Below, piece by piece: positions 41,442 to 48,646 of a DNA stretch of 48,646 bases (position 1 is the first letter of the stretch; every line of letters starts with the position of its first letter). The notes below the pieces were generated by a model. The model worked only from the letters and a program-made list of their open reading frames with translations. It searched no databases and was not told the origin of the DNA. A program made the position numbers and the translations under genes. Source of the stretch: Rhizobium esperanzae (GTDB lineage Bacteria; Pseudomonadota; Alphaproteobacteria; Rhizobiales; Rhizobiaceae); the NCBI RefSeq assembly GCF_014197615.1, contig NZ_JACIFY010000030.1, positions 1-48,646 on the forward strand, in the 5' to 3' direction.

Positions 41442-42788
41442 ATGGATACGCGCAGCCACAATCACTCTCTTGCCTTTGAGGTAACACACCGGCTGGTGCT
41501 GTCGATTGCCATTCCGATGACGCTGGGCTTCATGACCACGCCGCTGCTCGGGCTGACGAGCACCGCCGTCGTCGGCCATATGGGTAACGCGGAAGCGCTG
41601 GCAGGGCTTGCGATCGGCGCGATGCTGTTCGATCTGATCCTCGGCAGTTTCAACTTCCTGCGCGCCTCGACGACGGGCCTGACGGCGCAGGCCTATGGCC
41701 GGCGGGATCAGCACGAGCAACAGGCCGTTTTCTGGCGAGCCTTGATTTCGGCGCTCGGCTGCGGCTTGGCGCTGCTCTGTCTTTCGCCGCTGTTGATGGC
41801 GGCGGGTTTGAAGCTGATGGGCGCGGAAGGGGCGATCGCCGAAGCGACCGGCACCTATTTTTCGATCCGCATGCTGGCGGCACCGGCGGCGCTGGCGAAT
41901 TACGCGATCCTCGGCTTCGTGCTCGGGCGCGGACAGGGCACTGTCGGCCTGCTGCTGCAGGCCCTGATCAACGGCATCAACATCCTGCTTTCCATCTATC
42001 TCGGGCTGTCGCTCGGCTGGGGTGTGGCGGGGGTGGCCTGGGCAACGATGGCCGGCGAGACGGCCGGCGCTTTCGCCGGGCTCTTCATCGTCCTCAGAGG
42101 TTTCGGCAGGGCCGAGCGGCCGGCTTGGGCCGAGATCTTTTCCCGGCACCGGCTGGCTGAGCTTTTCGCGCTCAACCGTGACATCCTGATCCGCACCTTC
42201 GTGCTGATCGGCGCTTTCACGATCATGACGCGGATCGGCACCGGCTTCGGGGCGGTGACGCTTGCCGCCAATGCCGTGCTGATGAATTTCTTCCTGCTGT
42301 CAGGCTATTACCTCGACGGGCTTGCCAATGCCGCCGAGCAGATCACCGGCCGGGCGATCGGCGCGCATTATCGGCCGGCCTTCGACCGCGGGCTGAAACT
42401 GACGACCGTCTGGTCCTTCGGACTGGCCGCATTCGCTTCCGCCTTCTTCTTTCTGGCCGGCCCCTGGCTGATCTCGGTGCTGACGACCTCGCCCGAAGTG
42501 CGGCAGGCGGCCGAAACCTATCTGCCCTGGGCTGCGATCACCGGGCTGACGGGCGCGCTCGCCTTTCTGATGGACGGCGTCTTCATCGGCGCGACATGGT
42601 CTGTCGACATGCGCAACCGCATGCTGATATCCTTTGCCGGTTATCTCCTGATGCTCGCCGTCTTCGTGCCGCTCTTCGGCAATCACGGCCTGTGGCTCGG
42701 CATGAACGCCTTCCTGCTCTTCCGCGGCTTCTTCCTGGCGGTGCTGGTCAAGCCGCGCGCCGATCAAACCTTTCGTGCTGCCCAGTAA
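41442..42788 (+). CDS. MATE-family efflux transporter (DinF-like)
   Basis: This 448-residue inner-membrane protein has twelve TM segments in two six-helix halves, as expected for MATE exporters that expel cationic compounds by Na+ or H+ antiport. STAVVGHMGNAEALAGLAIG near 37 and AEQITGRAIGAHY near 285 match DinF-type members. I start at ATG 41442, with GAGG 6 nt upstream; ATG 41430 overlaps the CAP stop as ATGA and is the alternative for translational coupling. Its 3' end overlaps the convergent pyrD by 25 bp. Substrate unknown. Confidence 0.88.
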   Translation: MDTRSHNHSLAFEVTHRLVLSIAIPMTLGFMTTPLLGLTSTAVVGHMGNAEALAGLAIGAMLFDLILGSFNFLRASTTGLTAQAYGRRDQHEQQAVFWRALISALGCGLALLCLSPLLMAAGLKLMGAEGAIAEATGTYFSIRMLAAPAALANYAILGFVLGRGQGTVGLLLQALINGINILLSIYLGLSLGWGVAGVAWATMAGETAGAFAGLFIVLRGFGRAERPAWAEIFSRHRLAELFALNRDILIRTFVLIGAFTIMTRIGTGFGAVTLAANAVLMNFFLLSGYYLDGLANAAEQITGRAIGAHYRPAFDRGLKLTTVWSFGLAAFASAFFFLAGPWLISVLTTSPEVRQAAETYLPWAAITGLTGALAFLMDGVFIGATWSVDMRNRMLISFAGYLLMLAVFVPLFGNHGLWLGMNAFLLFRGFFLAVLVKPRADQTFRAAQ

Positions 42789-43852
42789 TCGAGCCTGCTG
42801 TCGCGCAGCTCACGGATCGAGCCGGCCTTTTCGCGATCCAACAGTTTCGACAGGCCGCGAACGATATCGCCGGGCAGGCCCGGACCCTCATAGACCATGC
42901 AGGAATAGAGCTGGACGAGATCGGCGCCGGCCCTGATCTTTTCCAGCGCCGTTTCGGCCGAGGAGACGCCGCCGACGCCGATGATCGGCAGACCGGGGCC
43001 GACGCGCTTGCGCATCCGGGCAAGCACCGCCGTCGATTTTTCAAACAGCGGCACGCCGGAAAGGCCGCCGGTCTCCTGCGCCTGACGCTGATCCTTCAGA
43101 CCTTCGCGCGACAGCGTGGTGTTGGAGATGATCAACCCATCCAGCGCATGCGAGAGCACTTCGGCGGCGATATCGTCCATGCCTTCTTCGGTCAGGTCAG
43201 GAGCGATCTTCAGGAAGACCGGGATCTTGCGGCCGGATTTCTGCGCCATCTCTTCGCGCGCCGCAAGCACTGCCGACAGCAGCGCCGCCAGGCTTTCGCG
43301 CGCCTGCAGGTCACGCAGGCCGGGCGTATTCGGCGAGGAGATATTGGCGGTGAAATAACGCGCCACGGAATAGAAGCGGCGAATGCCCGCGACATAATCG
43401 GCGATGCGATCTTCGCTATCCTTGTTGGCGCCGATATTGACGCCGATCATGCCGCCGCCCGTCAGTGCCGAGAGACGCTCGAAAGCGGCATCATGGCCCT
43501 CATTGTTGAAACCCAGGCGATTGATGACCGCTTCATCCTCGACCAGGCGGAAGATGCGCGGGCGCGGATTGCCGGCTTGTGGCTTCGGCGTCACCGTGCC
43601 GATCTCGGTAAAGCCGAAACCGAGCTTCAGCAGGGCTTCGGGCACCTCGGCATTCTTGTCGTAACCGGCCGCCATGCCGAGCGGATTGTCGAAGGCAAGG
43701 CCGGCAACGGTCTGGCGCAGGCGCGGATCGGGGGTGATCTGGCAGGCGGGCACCAGGCCGGACTTCAGTGCCGCGATCGACATGCCGTGCGCGGTTTCCG
43801 GATTGAACAGGAAGAGGCCCTTGCGGGCGAGACGCTTGAAGGGATCGATCAT
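42764..43852 (-). CDS. pyrD: Dihydroorotate dehydrogenase (quinone), class 2
   Basis: This 362-residue FMN enzyme at the inner membrane oxidises dihydroorotate to orotate in pyrimidine synthesis, passing electrons to quinone. The N-terminal amphipathic helix FKRLARKGLFLFNPETAHG marks class 2. NPLGMAAGYDKNAEV, GVNIGANKDS and the catalytic serine region NISSPNTPGLRDL are intact, and ISNTTLSREGL and GAGADLVQLYSCMVYEGP complete the flavin site. The ATG overlaps the DUF952 stop (ATGA, 43849-43852), so the two genes are translationally coupled. The 3' end overlaps the MATE gene. Confidence 0.95.
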   Translation of the reverse strand: MIDPFKRLARKGLFLFNPETAHGMSIAALKSGLVPACQITPDPRLRQTVAGLAFDNPLGMAAGYDKNAEVPEALLKLGFGFTEIGTVTPKPQAGNPRPRIFRLVEDEAVINRLGFNNEGHDAAFERLSALTGGGMIGVNIGANKDSEDRIADYVAGIRRFYSVARYFTANISSPNTPGLRDLQARESLAALLSAVLAAREEMAQKSGRKIPVFLKIAPDLTEEGMDDIAAEVLSHALDGLIISNTTLSREGLKDQRQAQETGGLSGVPLFEKSTAVLARMRKRVGPGLPIIGVGGVSSAETALEKIRAGADLVQLYSCMVYEGPGLPGDIVRGLSKLLDREKAGSIRELRDSRLDYWAARKV

Positions 43853-44202
43853 GGCGTAAGCTCCGGGAAGATATGGGCGCCTGTCTCATCGAGCAGCAGC
43901 GCTGCCTCCCAGAGCACGGCGGCCAGCGGCAGATCGGCGTAGAGATGCGGGAAGAGATCGCCGCCGCGCGAGGGTTCGAAGATCAGCTTGTCCCCGAAGC
44001 CGCCGCCATCGACGGCAACCAGCAGCAGCCCGGACTGGCCGGTAAAATGCAGGGCGGCAGTCTGCTTGACCTGATCGGCCGTCGAGAAATGGATGAAGCC
44101 ATCCTTGAGATCGATGCCGGCGCCATGAAAAATGCCGGTTTGTCTGGCTTGCTGCCAGAGCGTTTCCGTCACGATCTTGTAAAGGGTCGGTGTCACGCTC
44201 AT
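43849..44202 (-). CDS. DUF952 domain protein
   Basis: This 117-residue protein contains the DUF952 pattern LYKIVTETLWQQA, DGFIHFSTADQVKQTAALHF and LFPHLYADLPLAAVL. Function is unknown; the family resembles small RNA- or nucleotide-modifying folds, but I would not assign one. I start at the second of two tandem ATGs (44202), where GAGG is 5 nt upstream; 44205 is 3 nt earlier. The stop overlaps the pyrD start by 4 nt. Co-transcription with pyrD is therefore very likely, though a role in pyrimidine metabolism is not shown. Confidence 0.85.
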   Translation of the reverse strand: MSVTPTLYKIVTETLWQQARQTGIFHGAGIDLKDGFIHFSTADQVKQTAALHFTGQSGLLLVAVDGGGFGDKLIFEPSRGGDLFPHLYADLPLAAVLWEAALLLDETGAHIFPELTP

Positions 44203-44321
44203 CATGGCCTCGCGATTGCTGGTCCTCGGATCACGAGGGCTTTGCCGGAAAGAGGCGGCGATGTCCACGCCCCCGGCGCTTAAAATGGGACTGCCACGGG
44301 CAAAATCCGGAGGATGAGACG

Positions 44322-44720
44322 ATGAAGTTTTTGGTTCTCACATTTGGCGTTGTTCTCCTGCCGCTCGGCGCTGCGGCGGCGGAGGCCGATGCCACCCGCT
44401 TCCAGCTGGAAAAGAGCGGCGACCATTTCGTCCGGCTCGACCGGCAGACCGGGGCGATGTCGATCTGCCAGGACAAGGACGGCGCCCTCGTCTGCCGCAT
44501 GGCCGCCGATGAGCGGGCGGCCTATGAGGACGAACTCGACCGGCTCTCCGAGCGGGTGACGAAGCTGGAACAAGGCGGCCTCATCGAGCGCGCGCTGCCG
44601 AGCGATGCCGAAGTCGACCGCTCGATCAGCATCATGGAGAAGATGATGAAGAGTTTCATGGGGATGGTGAAGGAGTTCCAGTCGGAGGAAAACGCCAATC
44701 CCCTTCCGCAGAAGACCTGA
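44322..44720 (+). CDS. Small secreted coiled-coil protein of unknown function
   Basis: This 132-residue protein has a signal peptide (MKFLVLTFGVVLLPLGAAAA, cut near residue 20). A short segment with FVRLDRQTGAMSICQD and LVCRMAADERAAYEDEL follows, then a helix YEDELDRLSERVTKLEQ and a Met-rich stretch SIMEKMMKSFMGM. Two Cys may form a disulfide. ATG 44322 has GGAGG 8 nt upstream. No family recognised. It lies 91 bp before the response regulator; a role with it is not indicated. Confidence 0.7.
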   Translation: MKFLVLTFGVVLLPLGAAAAEADATRFQLEKSGDHFVRLDRQTGAMSICQDKDGALVCRMAADERAAYEDELDRLSERVTKLEQGGLIERALPSDAEVDRSISIMEKMMKSFMGMVKEFQSEENANPLPQKT

Positions 44721-44811
44721 TCTGATATAGTCCCTGCGAGAAAGCGGCATGCGGCGCGGAGGGGATGGCGGCGCGTGCAGGCAGGATCGGGCTCTTGGGA
44801 GGGAGTTTTCG

Positions 44812-45459
44812 ATGCACGAACAGACCATCATCATTGCCGACGATCACCCGCTGTTCCGCGATGCGCTGCGCCAGGCTGTCATCGGCATGGAAGGCCAGCA
44901 GACGATCGTCGAGGCCGGCGATTTCGCCGCCGCGCGCAAGGCGGCAGGCGCCCATGCGGAGGCCGACCTGATGCTGCTCGACCTCGCCATGCCGGGCGTC
45001 AGCGGCTTTTCCGGCCTGATGGCGCTGCGCTCCGAATTCGCCAGCCTGCCGATCATCATCGTTTCGGCCACCGACGACGCGACGACGATCCGCCGAGCGC
45101 TGGAACTCGGCGCTTCCGGCTTCATTTCCAAATCCTCCGGCATCGACGACATTCGCCGCAGCATCCAGACGGTGCTGGCCGGCGATATCGCCACGCCGGA
45201 AAGCTATCGCGACGGCCAGGAGCAGGATCCCGATGTCGCCGACCTGATCCACCGCCTGCATACGCTGACGCCGCAGCAGAGCCGGGTGCTGACCATGCTC
45301 GCCGAAGGGCTTTTGAACAAGCAGATCGCCTATGAACTCGGCGTCTCCGAGGCGACGATCAAGGCGCATGTCTCGGCGATCCTCCTGAAACTCGATGTCG
45401 ACAGCCGGACGCAGGCGGTCATCCAGCTCGGCAAGATCAACATGGCGATGGTTGCCTGA
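44812..45459 (+). CDS. NarL/FixJ-family DNA-binding response regulator
   Basis: This 215-residue protein has a receiver with the acidic pair in IADDHPLFRDALRQAV and phospho-acceptor Asp57 in LLDLAMPGVSG. A linker and a LuxR-type helix-turn-helix (about 146-200, LTPQQSRVLTMLAEGL and NKQIAYELGVSEATIKAHVS) follow. ATG 44812 is preceded by GGGAGGGAG. No kinase gene is adjacent. Its sequence type is that of ErdR/ActK regulators, whose partner is an SSS-PAS hybrid kinase like the one at 8687-12205. That partnership is inference from families, not from position. Confidence 0.9.
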   Translation: MHEQTIIIADDHPLFRDALRQAVIGMEGQQTIVEAGDFAAARKAAGAHAEADLMLLDLAMPGVSGFSGLMALRSEFASLPIIIVSATDDATTIRRALELGASGFISKSSGIDDIRRSIQTVLAGDIATPESYRDGQEQDPDVADLIHRLHTLTPQQSRVLTMLAEGLLNKQIAYELGVSEATIKAHVSAILLKLDVDSRTQAVIQLGKINMAMVA

Positions 45460-45605
45460 GCGCCCGGCACGATAATCGCTACCGATATCGATCGACCGCT
45501 AAGGGCAGGATTTTATTCCTCTTTTGCCTTTACTCCGTTGGTGCGGTCGGTTAATATTCCGCCCTGTTGAAGTGCGGCCCGCAGGAGCCGCGGAATCGGG
45601 CGCAT

Positions 45606-46295
45606 ATGCTGTCACACGAGCAGATCTGGGGGGCGATCGACAGGCTTGCCGAACGGCACGCGCTGACGCCATCCGGCCTTGCACGGCGCGCCGGGCTCGA
45701 CCCCACCTCCTTCAACAAATCGAAACGGCTTTCCGCCGATGGGCGGCTGCGCTGGCCCTCGACGGAATCGATCGCCAAGGTGCTCGACGCGACAGGGGCG
45801 AGCATGGAACAGTTTCTTGCCTTCCTGCGGCCGGACGCCGAACTTTCTGAACAACCGGCTGAACAGCGGGCCGAGCAGCTTGGCGCCGCAACTCCGCCGC
45901 AGGGCAACGCGATTCCTCTGCTCGGCTTTGCCCAGGCCGGCGCCGGCGGCTTCTTCGACGATGGCGGCTTTCCGGCCGGCCAGGGCTGGGACGTGGTGGA
46001 ATTTCCGGCAACGCCGGCGCAAAAATCAGGCGTCTATGCGCTGGAGGTGCAGGGCGAAAGCATGATGCCGCTCTATCGCGACGGCGACGTGCTGATCGTC
46101 GAGCCGGCAGCGCAGGTGCGCCGCAACGACCGCGTCGTGGTGCGCACCCGCGAGGGCGAGGTGATGGCCAAGGTGCTGCTGCGCCAGAGCCCGCGATCGA
46201 TCGAACTCCTGTCGCTCAATCCCGAACATCCCAACCGCACCCTCGATCTTGCCGATGTCGACTGGATCGCCCGCATCATCTGGGCCAGCCAATAG
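45606..46295 (+). CDS. HTH/S24 (LexA-like) transcriptional regulator
   Basis: This 229-residue protein has an N-terminal helix-turn-helix near residues 20-45 (TPSGLARRAGLDPTSFNKSKR) and a C-terminal S24 fold. Ser152 (EVQGESMMPLY) and Lys189 (VMAKVLLRQ) form the Ser-Lys dyad of autocleaving repressors. A111-G112 in GFAQAGAGGF is a candidate cleavage bond. A similar protein could act as a stress-responsive repressor or as a cI-like regulator. The start is ATG 45606; its ribosome-binding site is weak. It is not LexA itself, since the DNA-binding part differs. Next gene starts 11 bp downstream. Confidence 0.85.
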   Translation: MLSHEQIWGAIDRLAERHALTPSGLARRAGLDPTSFNKSKRLSADGRLRWPSTESIAKVLDATGASMEQFLAFLRPDAELSEQPAEQRAEQLGAATPPQGNAIPLLGFAQAGAGGFFDDGGFPAGQGWDVVEFPATPAQKSGVYALEVQGESMMPLYRDGDVLIVEPAAQVRRNDRVVVRTREGEVMAKVLLRQSPRSIELLSLNPEHPNRTLDLADVDWIARIIWASQ

Positions 46296-46306
46296 GAAGA
46301 TATTCC

Positions 46307-47020
46307 ATGCGCCCTGCCGCCGTCTTCACAGGCCTCCTAGGGATGGTGGTGGTGGCCGGCCTGCTGCTGGCCGGGCAAGCAAGGCTTGGCGGCGGCACTG
46401 CCGGCGACGAGCCGGTGTCGGCGCAGGAGACGGCAGCCGCCGCAGCGAATAGCGCCCCCAAGGCCGGCGAACCGGCTGCGATATCGGACGAACAAGCCGA
46501 AATCATCGCCGGCGCGGCGCAACCGGCGGCCCCAGCGCCCGGAGCCGGATCGGGCGACAGTGCGGCAGCCAAACCCGCCGATGCGACGCAGCAGGCCCAG
46601 ACCGCCACCCGGCAAACGGCAGCGCCGGCCGCGAAAAAGCCGATAGAGCTGGCGCGGCCGGCGGTCGAAAATGCCGGCATGCTTTCGTTCGGCGAGCGCC
46701 GGCTTCAGCTGGCCGGCGTCGTTCCGACGGCCGCCGATAAAATATGCGGGCCGGCGGGGCGGCAATGGCCCTGCGGCATGATGGCGAAGACGGCGCTGCG
46801 CCAGCTGTTGCGCAACCGCAGCATCAGCTGCGATCTCGATAGCGCGGAATGGAAGGGAAGCGTGTCGGCAAGCTGCCGGCTCGGCGCCCAGGATCTCGGC
46901 ACATGGCTCGTCGAAAACGGCTGGGCGGAAGCAGGCCCGGGTTCGCCACTTGCATCCGCGGCCGAGACGGCCAGGCAGGCGGGAAAAGGCATTTACGGCG
47001 ACGACCCGCGCCGGAGATAG
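46307..47020 (+). CDS. Exported thermonuclease-fold protein with degenerate active site
   Basis: This 237-residue protein has an N-terminal TM/signal segment (VFTGLLGMVVVAGLLLAG), a long Ala/Pro/Gln-rich linker (about 30-115), and a C-terminal OB fold with the staphylococcal-nuclease-like pattern GMMAKTALRQLLRNRSISC and LGTWLVENGWAEAGP. The catalytic residues of the family (Arg35, Asp40, Glu43, Arg87 of SNase) are not conserved in the aligned stretches LQLAGVVPTAAD and EWKGSVSASC. It is probably an inactive binding protein. Cys residues may form disulfides. It starts 11 bp after the S24 gene, so co-transcription is likely. Confidence 0.75.
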   Translation: MRPAAVFTGLLGMVVVAGLLLAGQARLGGGTAGDEPVSAQETAAAAANSAPKAGEPAAISDEQAEIIAGAAQPAAPAPGAGSGDSAAAKPADATQQAQTATRQTAAPAAKKPIELARPAVENAGMLSFGERRLQLAGVVPTAADKICGPAGRQWPCGMMAKTALRQLLRNRSISCDLDSAEWKGSVSASCRLGAQDLGTWLVENGWAEAGPGSPLASAAETARQAGKGIYGDDPRRR

Positions 47021-47102
47021 AAGGCGGTCTTGACAGAGGGCCGATCCCTTGTAATGCCGGCTGCCAATTCCCACTCTGGGCTGATCGAAAAAGGAAACAG
47101 AG

Positions 47103-47516
47103 ATGAACAAGCCGCTTTCCGCCCATGACGCGCTGATCTACGTGATGGTGATGGCCTCCGCCGTCGACAGCACGATGAACGACCGGGAGCTGGAAAGGAT
47201 CGGCCAGCTGATCGGGTTCCTGCCAGTGTTCCGGGATTTCGACGACGACAAGCTGATTTCGGTGGCACGCGACTGCGCCTCGCTGCTGGCCGGCCCGGAA
47301 GGTCTCGACGTCGTGCTCGAAACCGTGCGCGATACCCTGCCGGCAAAACTCTACGACACCGCCTATGCGTTGGCCGTCGAAGTCGCTTCCGCCGATCTTT
47401 CGGTCAAGGCTGAGGAACTCAGGCTGCTCAGCCTGCTGCGCGACCGGCTCGGTCTCGACAAGCTCACCTGCGCGGCAATCGAGCGCAGCGCCATTGCCCG
47501 CTTCCGCAAGGGCTAA
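47103..47516 (+). CDS. TerB-family (tellurite-resistance-like) protein
   Basis: This 137-residue all-helical protein matches the TerB/DjlA-N domain: DALIYVMVMASAVDSTMNDRELERI near residues 9-33, the acidic metal-site candidates D22 and D27/E29, and YALAVEVASADLSVKAEEL near 90. TerB proteins bind Ca2+ or Mn2+ and occur in stress systems; the single gene here does not form a ter operon. The ATG at 47103 has AGGAAAC 3-8 nt upstream. It is 82 bp after the nuclease-fold gene and convergent with the solute-binding protein. Confidence 0.82.
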   Translation: MNKPLSAHDALIYVMVMASAVDSTMNDRELERIGQLIGFLPVFRDFDDDKLISVARDCASLLAGPEGLDVVLETVRDTLPAKLYDTAYALAVEVASADLSVKAEELRLLSLLRDRLGLDKLTCAAIERSAIARFRKG

Positions 47517-47517
47517 T

Positions 47518-47535
47518 CTCTATTTTTCAATAGAG
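47518..47535. terminator. Hairpin between convergent TerB and solute-binding protein genes
   Basis: CTCTATT and AATAGAG form a perfect 7-bp stem around TTTC, flanked by partly complementary GGCT and GCCC. It overlaps the last codon of the minus-strand gene. It may end transcription from both sides, although the stem is AT-rich and a U-run is absent. Confidence 0.35.
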
Positions 47536-48402
47536 CCCGTAAGGGAAATAACGCAGATAGATTTCCTGGAGGCGGCCGTTGCGCGACAGCGTGGCGAGCG
47601 CGTGGTCGATGGCCGCCGTCAGCACGCTGTCCTTCTGCCGCAGCATGATCGTCATGCCCTCGCCGAGGAACTGCTCGGAGAGATAGGGACCGTCGAACAG
47701 CGCGCAGCATTTGGCTGAAGCCGGCGACGAGACCCAGAAGGAAAGCTGCAGCGCATCGGCAAAGGCGGCATCGACCTTGCGCTCCCTGAGGGCTGCCAGC
47801 AGGGCGTCCTTGGTGTCGAACGGCTCGGCCTTGATCGTCGGGAAGAAGGCCGACAGCATCGCCTCATGCACCGTCCCCCTGACGACACCGACCGGGCGTT
47901 TCGAAAGAGCGGCCGCCGTCTTACCGTCGAGCGGCGCAGCGAGATTGCGCACGAAGCGGGCCGGCAGCATCAGATAGGGCCGGGAGAAGACGAATTGCCG
48001 GCGCAGCTCCGGGGTCACCGCCAGGCCGGCGATGACGGCATCGCCCTGCGAGGCGGCGAGCGCATCCTTCAAATCGGCAAAGGGGATCGCCTGGATCTGG
48101 CACTTGTCCGATATCTCCAGCTCGCTGCAGATTTCACGGGCGAGATCGACGTCGAAACCCGAAAGTTTGCCGTTCTGATCGGTAAAATTGAACGGCGGAA
48201 AATCGACCGAGGTCAGGAAGCGCAGGCGCACCAGCGAGGAGAGATCGGGTCTGGCAAGACGCTCGCGGGCATCGAAGAGCAGCGGCAGCGAGGGAGACGC
48301 CTGCTGGGCGGATGCGGCAAAGCTCGAAAGCAGTGCTGCCAGGAACAGCCCGAACGCGAAAAACCCTTTGAGAGTCAGGGATGCCAGCTTGGATTGCGTC
48401 AT
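47527..48402 (-). CDS. Periplasmic solute-binding protein, amino-acid type (family 3)
   Basis: This 291-residue exported protein has a signal peptide (FFAFGLFLAALLSSFAASAQ). The type II binding-protein fold shows RFLTSVDFPPFNFTDQNGKLSGFDVDLAREI (in parts near residues 60-90), GDAVIAGLAVTPELRRQFVFSRPY and KVDAAFADALQLSFW. It would capture an amino acid or similar small solute for an ABC importer; no permease or ATPase gene is in this window. Four Cys suggest disulfides. The start ATG at 48402 lies at the right side of the window; the region beyond is non-coding. An enzyme relative of the same fold, such as cyclohexadienyl dehydratase, is a lesser alternative. Confidence 0.85.
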   Translation of the reverse strand: MTQSKLASLTLKGFFAFGLFLAALLSSFAASAQQASPSLPLLFDARERLARPDLSSLVRLRFLTSVDFPPFNFTDQNGKLSGFDVDLAREICSELEISDKCQIQAIPFADLKDALAASQGDAVIAGLAVTPELRRQFVFSRPYLMLPARFVRNLAAPLDGKTAAALSKRPVGVVRGTVHEAMLSAFFPTIKAEPFDTKDALLAALRERKVDAAFADALQLSFWVSSPASAKCCALFDGPYLSEQFLGEGMTIMLRQKDSVLTAAIDHALATLSRNGRLQEIYLRYFPYGLY

Positions 48403-48505
48403 CGTGATCTTGGTCTCGGGGTTGAGGGCGAAGCATCGCGGGGTCGGAAAGATGTAACAGAGTCATGGCCGGCGGGGAATATGGGTGGGAGTGCGGATGA
48501 GAGAA

Positions 48506-48545
48506 GCGCGGCATCCTCCAAGGCTTTTTGGGCGCGGCATCCTCC
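48506..48545. repeat. Short direct repeat in the right-edge spacer
   Basis: The 14-mer GCGCGGCATCCTCC occurs at 48506-48519 and again at 48532-48545, 26 bp apart. It lies in the 244-bp non-coding stretch 48403-48646, for which I find no supported gene. It may be part of a dispersed repeat that continues outside the window. Confidence 0.5.
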
Positions 48546-48646
48546 CCCGCTCCTCATCCTTGTACGTTGCCGTTGGTGTATAATGGGGTCGTGCGACGGG
48601 GATGCGTGTCATCCTTGGGTTTTGAACTCGTGCCTCAGCGAGCATC

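Noticed and set aside
45606..47516. S24 regulator, nuclease-fold protein and TerB as a possible defence island
   Set aside because: The genes are small and have no effector such as an active nuclease, toxin or CBASS/Thoeris component; the nuclease fold has lost its catalytic residues and TerB is a lone gene.
48463..48645. Minus-strand 60-codon open frame at the right edge
   Set aside because: Arg/Pro-rich with no ribosome-binding site, and it spans the direct repeat; likely non-coding.
1..48646. tRNA, rRNA, CRISPR array, transposase or prophage genes
   Set aside because: I read the spacers on both strands for tRNA arms, regularly spaced repeats and transposase or integrase motifs, and found none I could support.

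Overview
The window reads as chromosomal backbone DNA of a fast-growing Rhizobium (R. etli / R. leguminosarum type) or a close Rhizobiaceae relative. The evidence is high GC with strong GC bias at third codon positions, a PodJ-type polarity protein, an Lhr/PdeM DNA-repair pair, a TauE plus TIGR02186 pair, rhizobial DUF proteins (DUF6460, DUF952), and GC-rich dispersed palindromes between genes. I find no tRNA, rRNA, CRISPR array, transposase or phage gene. The species assignment is inference from protein character, not from a search.

Layout. 1-93: the 3' tail of an unrecognised gene. 179-8465: a UvrD-type helicase, then a minus-strand run of a 3-hydroxyisobutyryl-CoA hydrolase-like enzyme, a membrane GGDEF-EAL protein, galE, a class I aminotransferase and mscL. 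8687-12205: a 1172-residue symporter-PAS-histidine kinase-receiver protein. 12208-14091: a divergent TetR/MFS pair with a candidate operator. 14134-16491: a chemoreceptor. 16732-18609: an NTF2-like protein, a divergent GFA-enzyme/MarR pair sharing two strong palindromes, and cspA with a long leader and a terminator. 18911-24303: a fadE-fadA-fadB fatty-acid oxidation operon behind a 22-bp palindrome that overlaps its promoter. 24560-26312: a TAG-like glycosylase, a small secreted protein and a VOC protein. 26641-30417: podJ. 30850-33264: TauE, TIGR02186 and an SLT-domain lipoprotein. 33300-36579: lhr-pdeM. 36628-39362: two YitT paralogues flanking an Rrf2 regulator, an AhpD-like protein and an unlisted 55-residue ORF. 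39572-44720: a TPR methyltransferase, DUF6460, a CAP lipoprotein, a MATE exporter, pyrD, DUF952 and a secreted coiled-coil protein. 44812-48402: a NarL-type response regulator, an HTH-S24 (LexA-like) regulator, a degenerate secreted nuclease-fold protein, TerB, and a family-3 solute-binding protein.

How parts fit together. The most informative layer is local regulation. Four regulator or pathway promoters carry clear inverted repeats: TetR/MFS, MarR/GFA, the fad operon, and Rrf2/AhpD-like/YitT. The symporter-kinase and the NarL-type regulator lie 32 kb apart and resemble the MxtR/ErdR (ActJ/ActK) acetate-signalling pair. A family of CCTCCCC...GGGGAGG palindromes occupies both spacers of the fad operon and the podJ-tauE gap. 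I did not see an obvious new defence system or mobile island. The best candidates for undescribed biology are the Rrf2/AhpD-like/YitT/small-ORF cluster and the doubly operated GFA/MarR pair.
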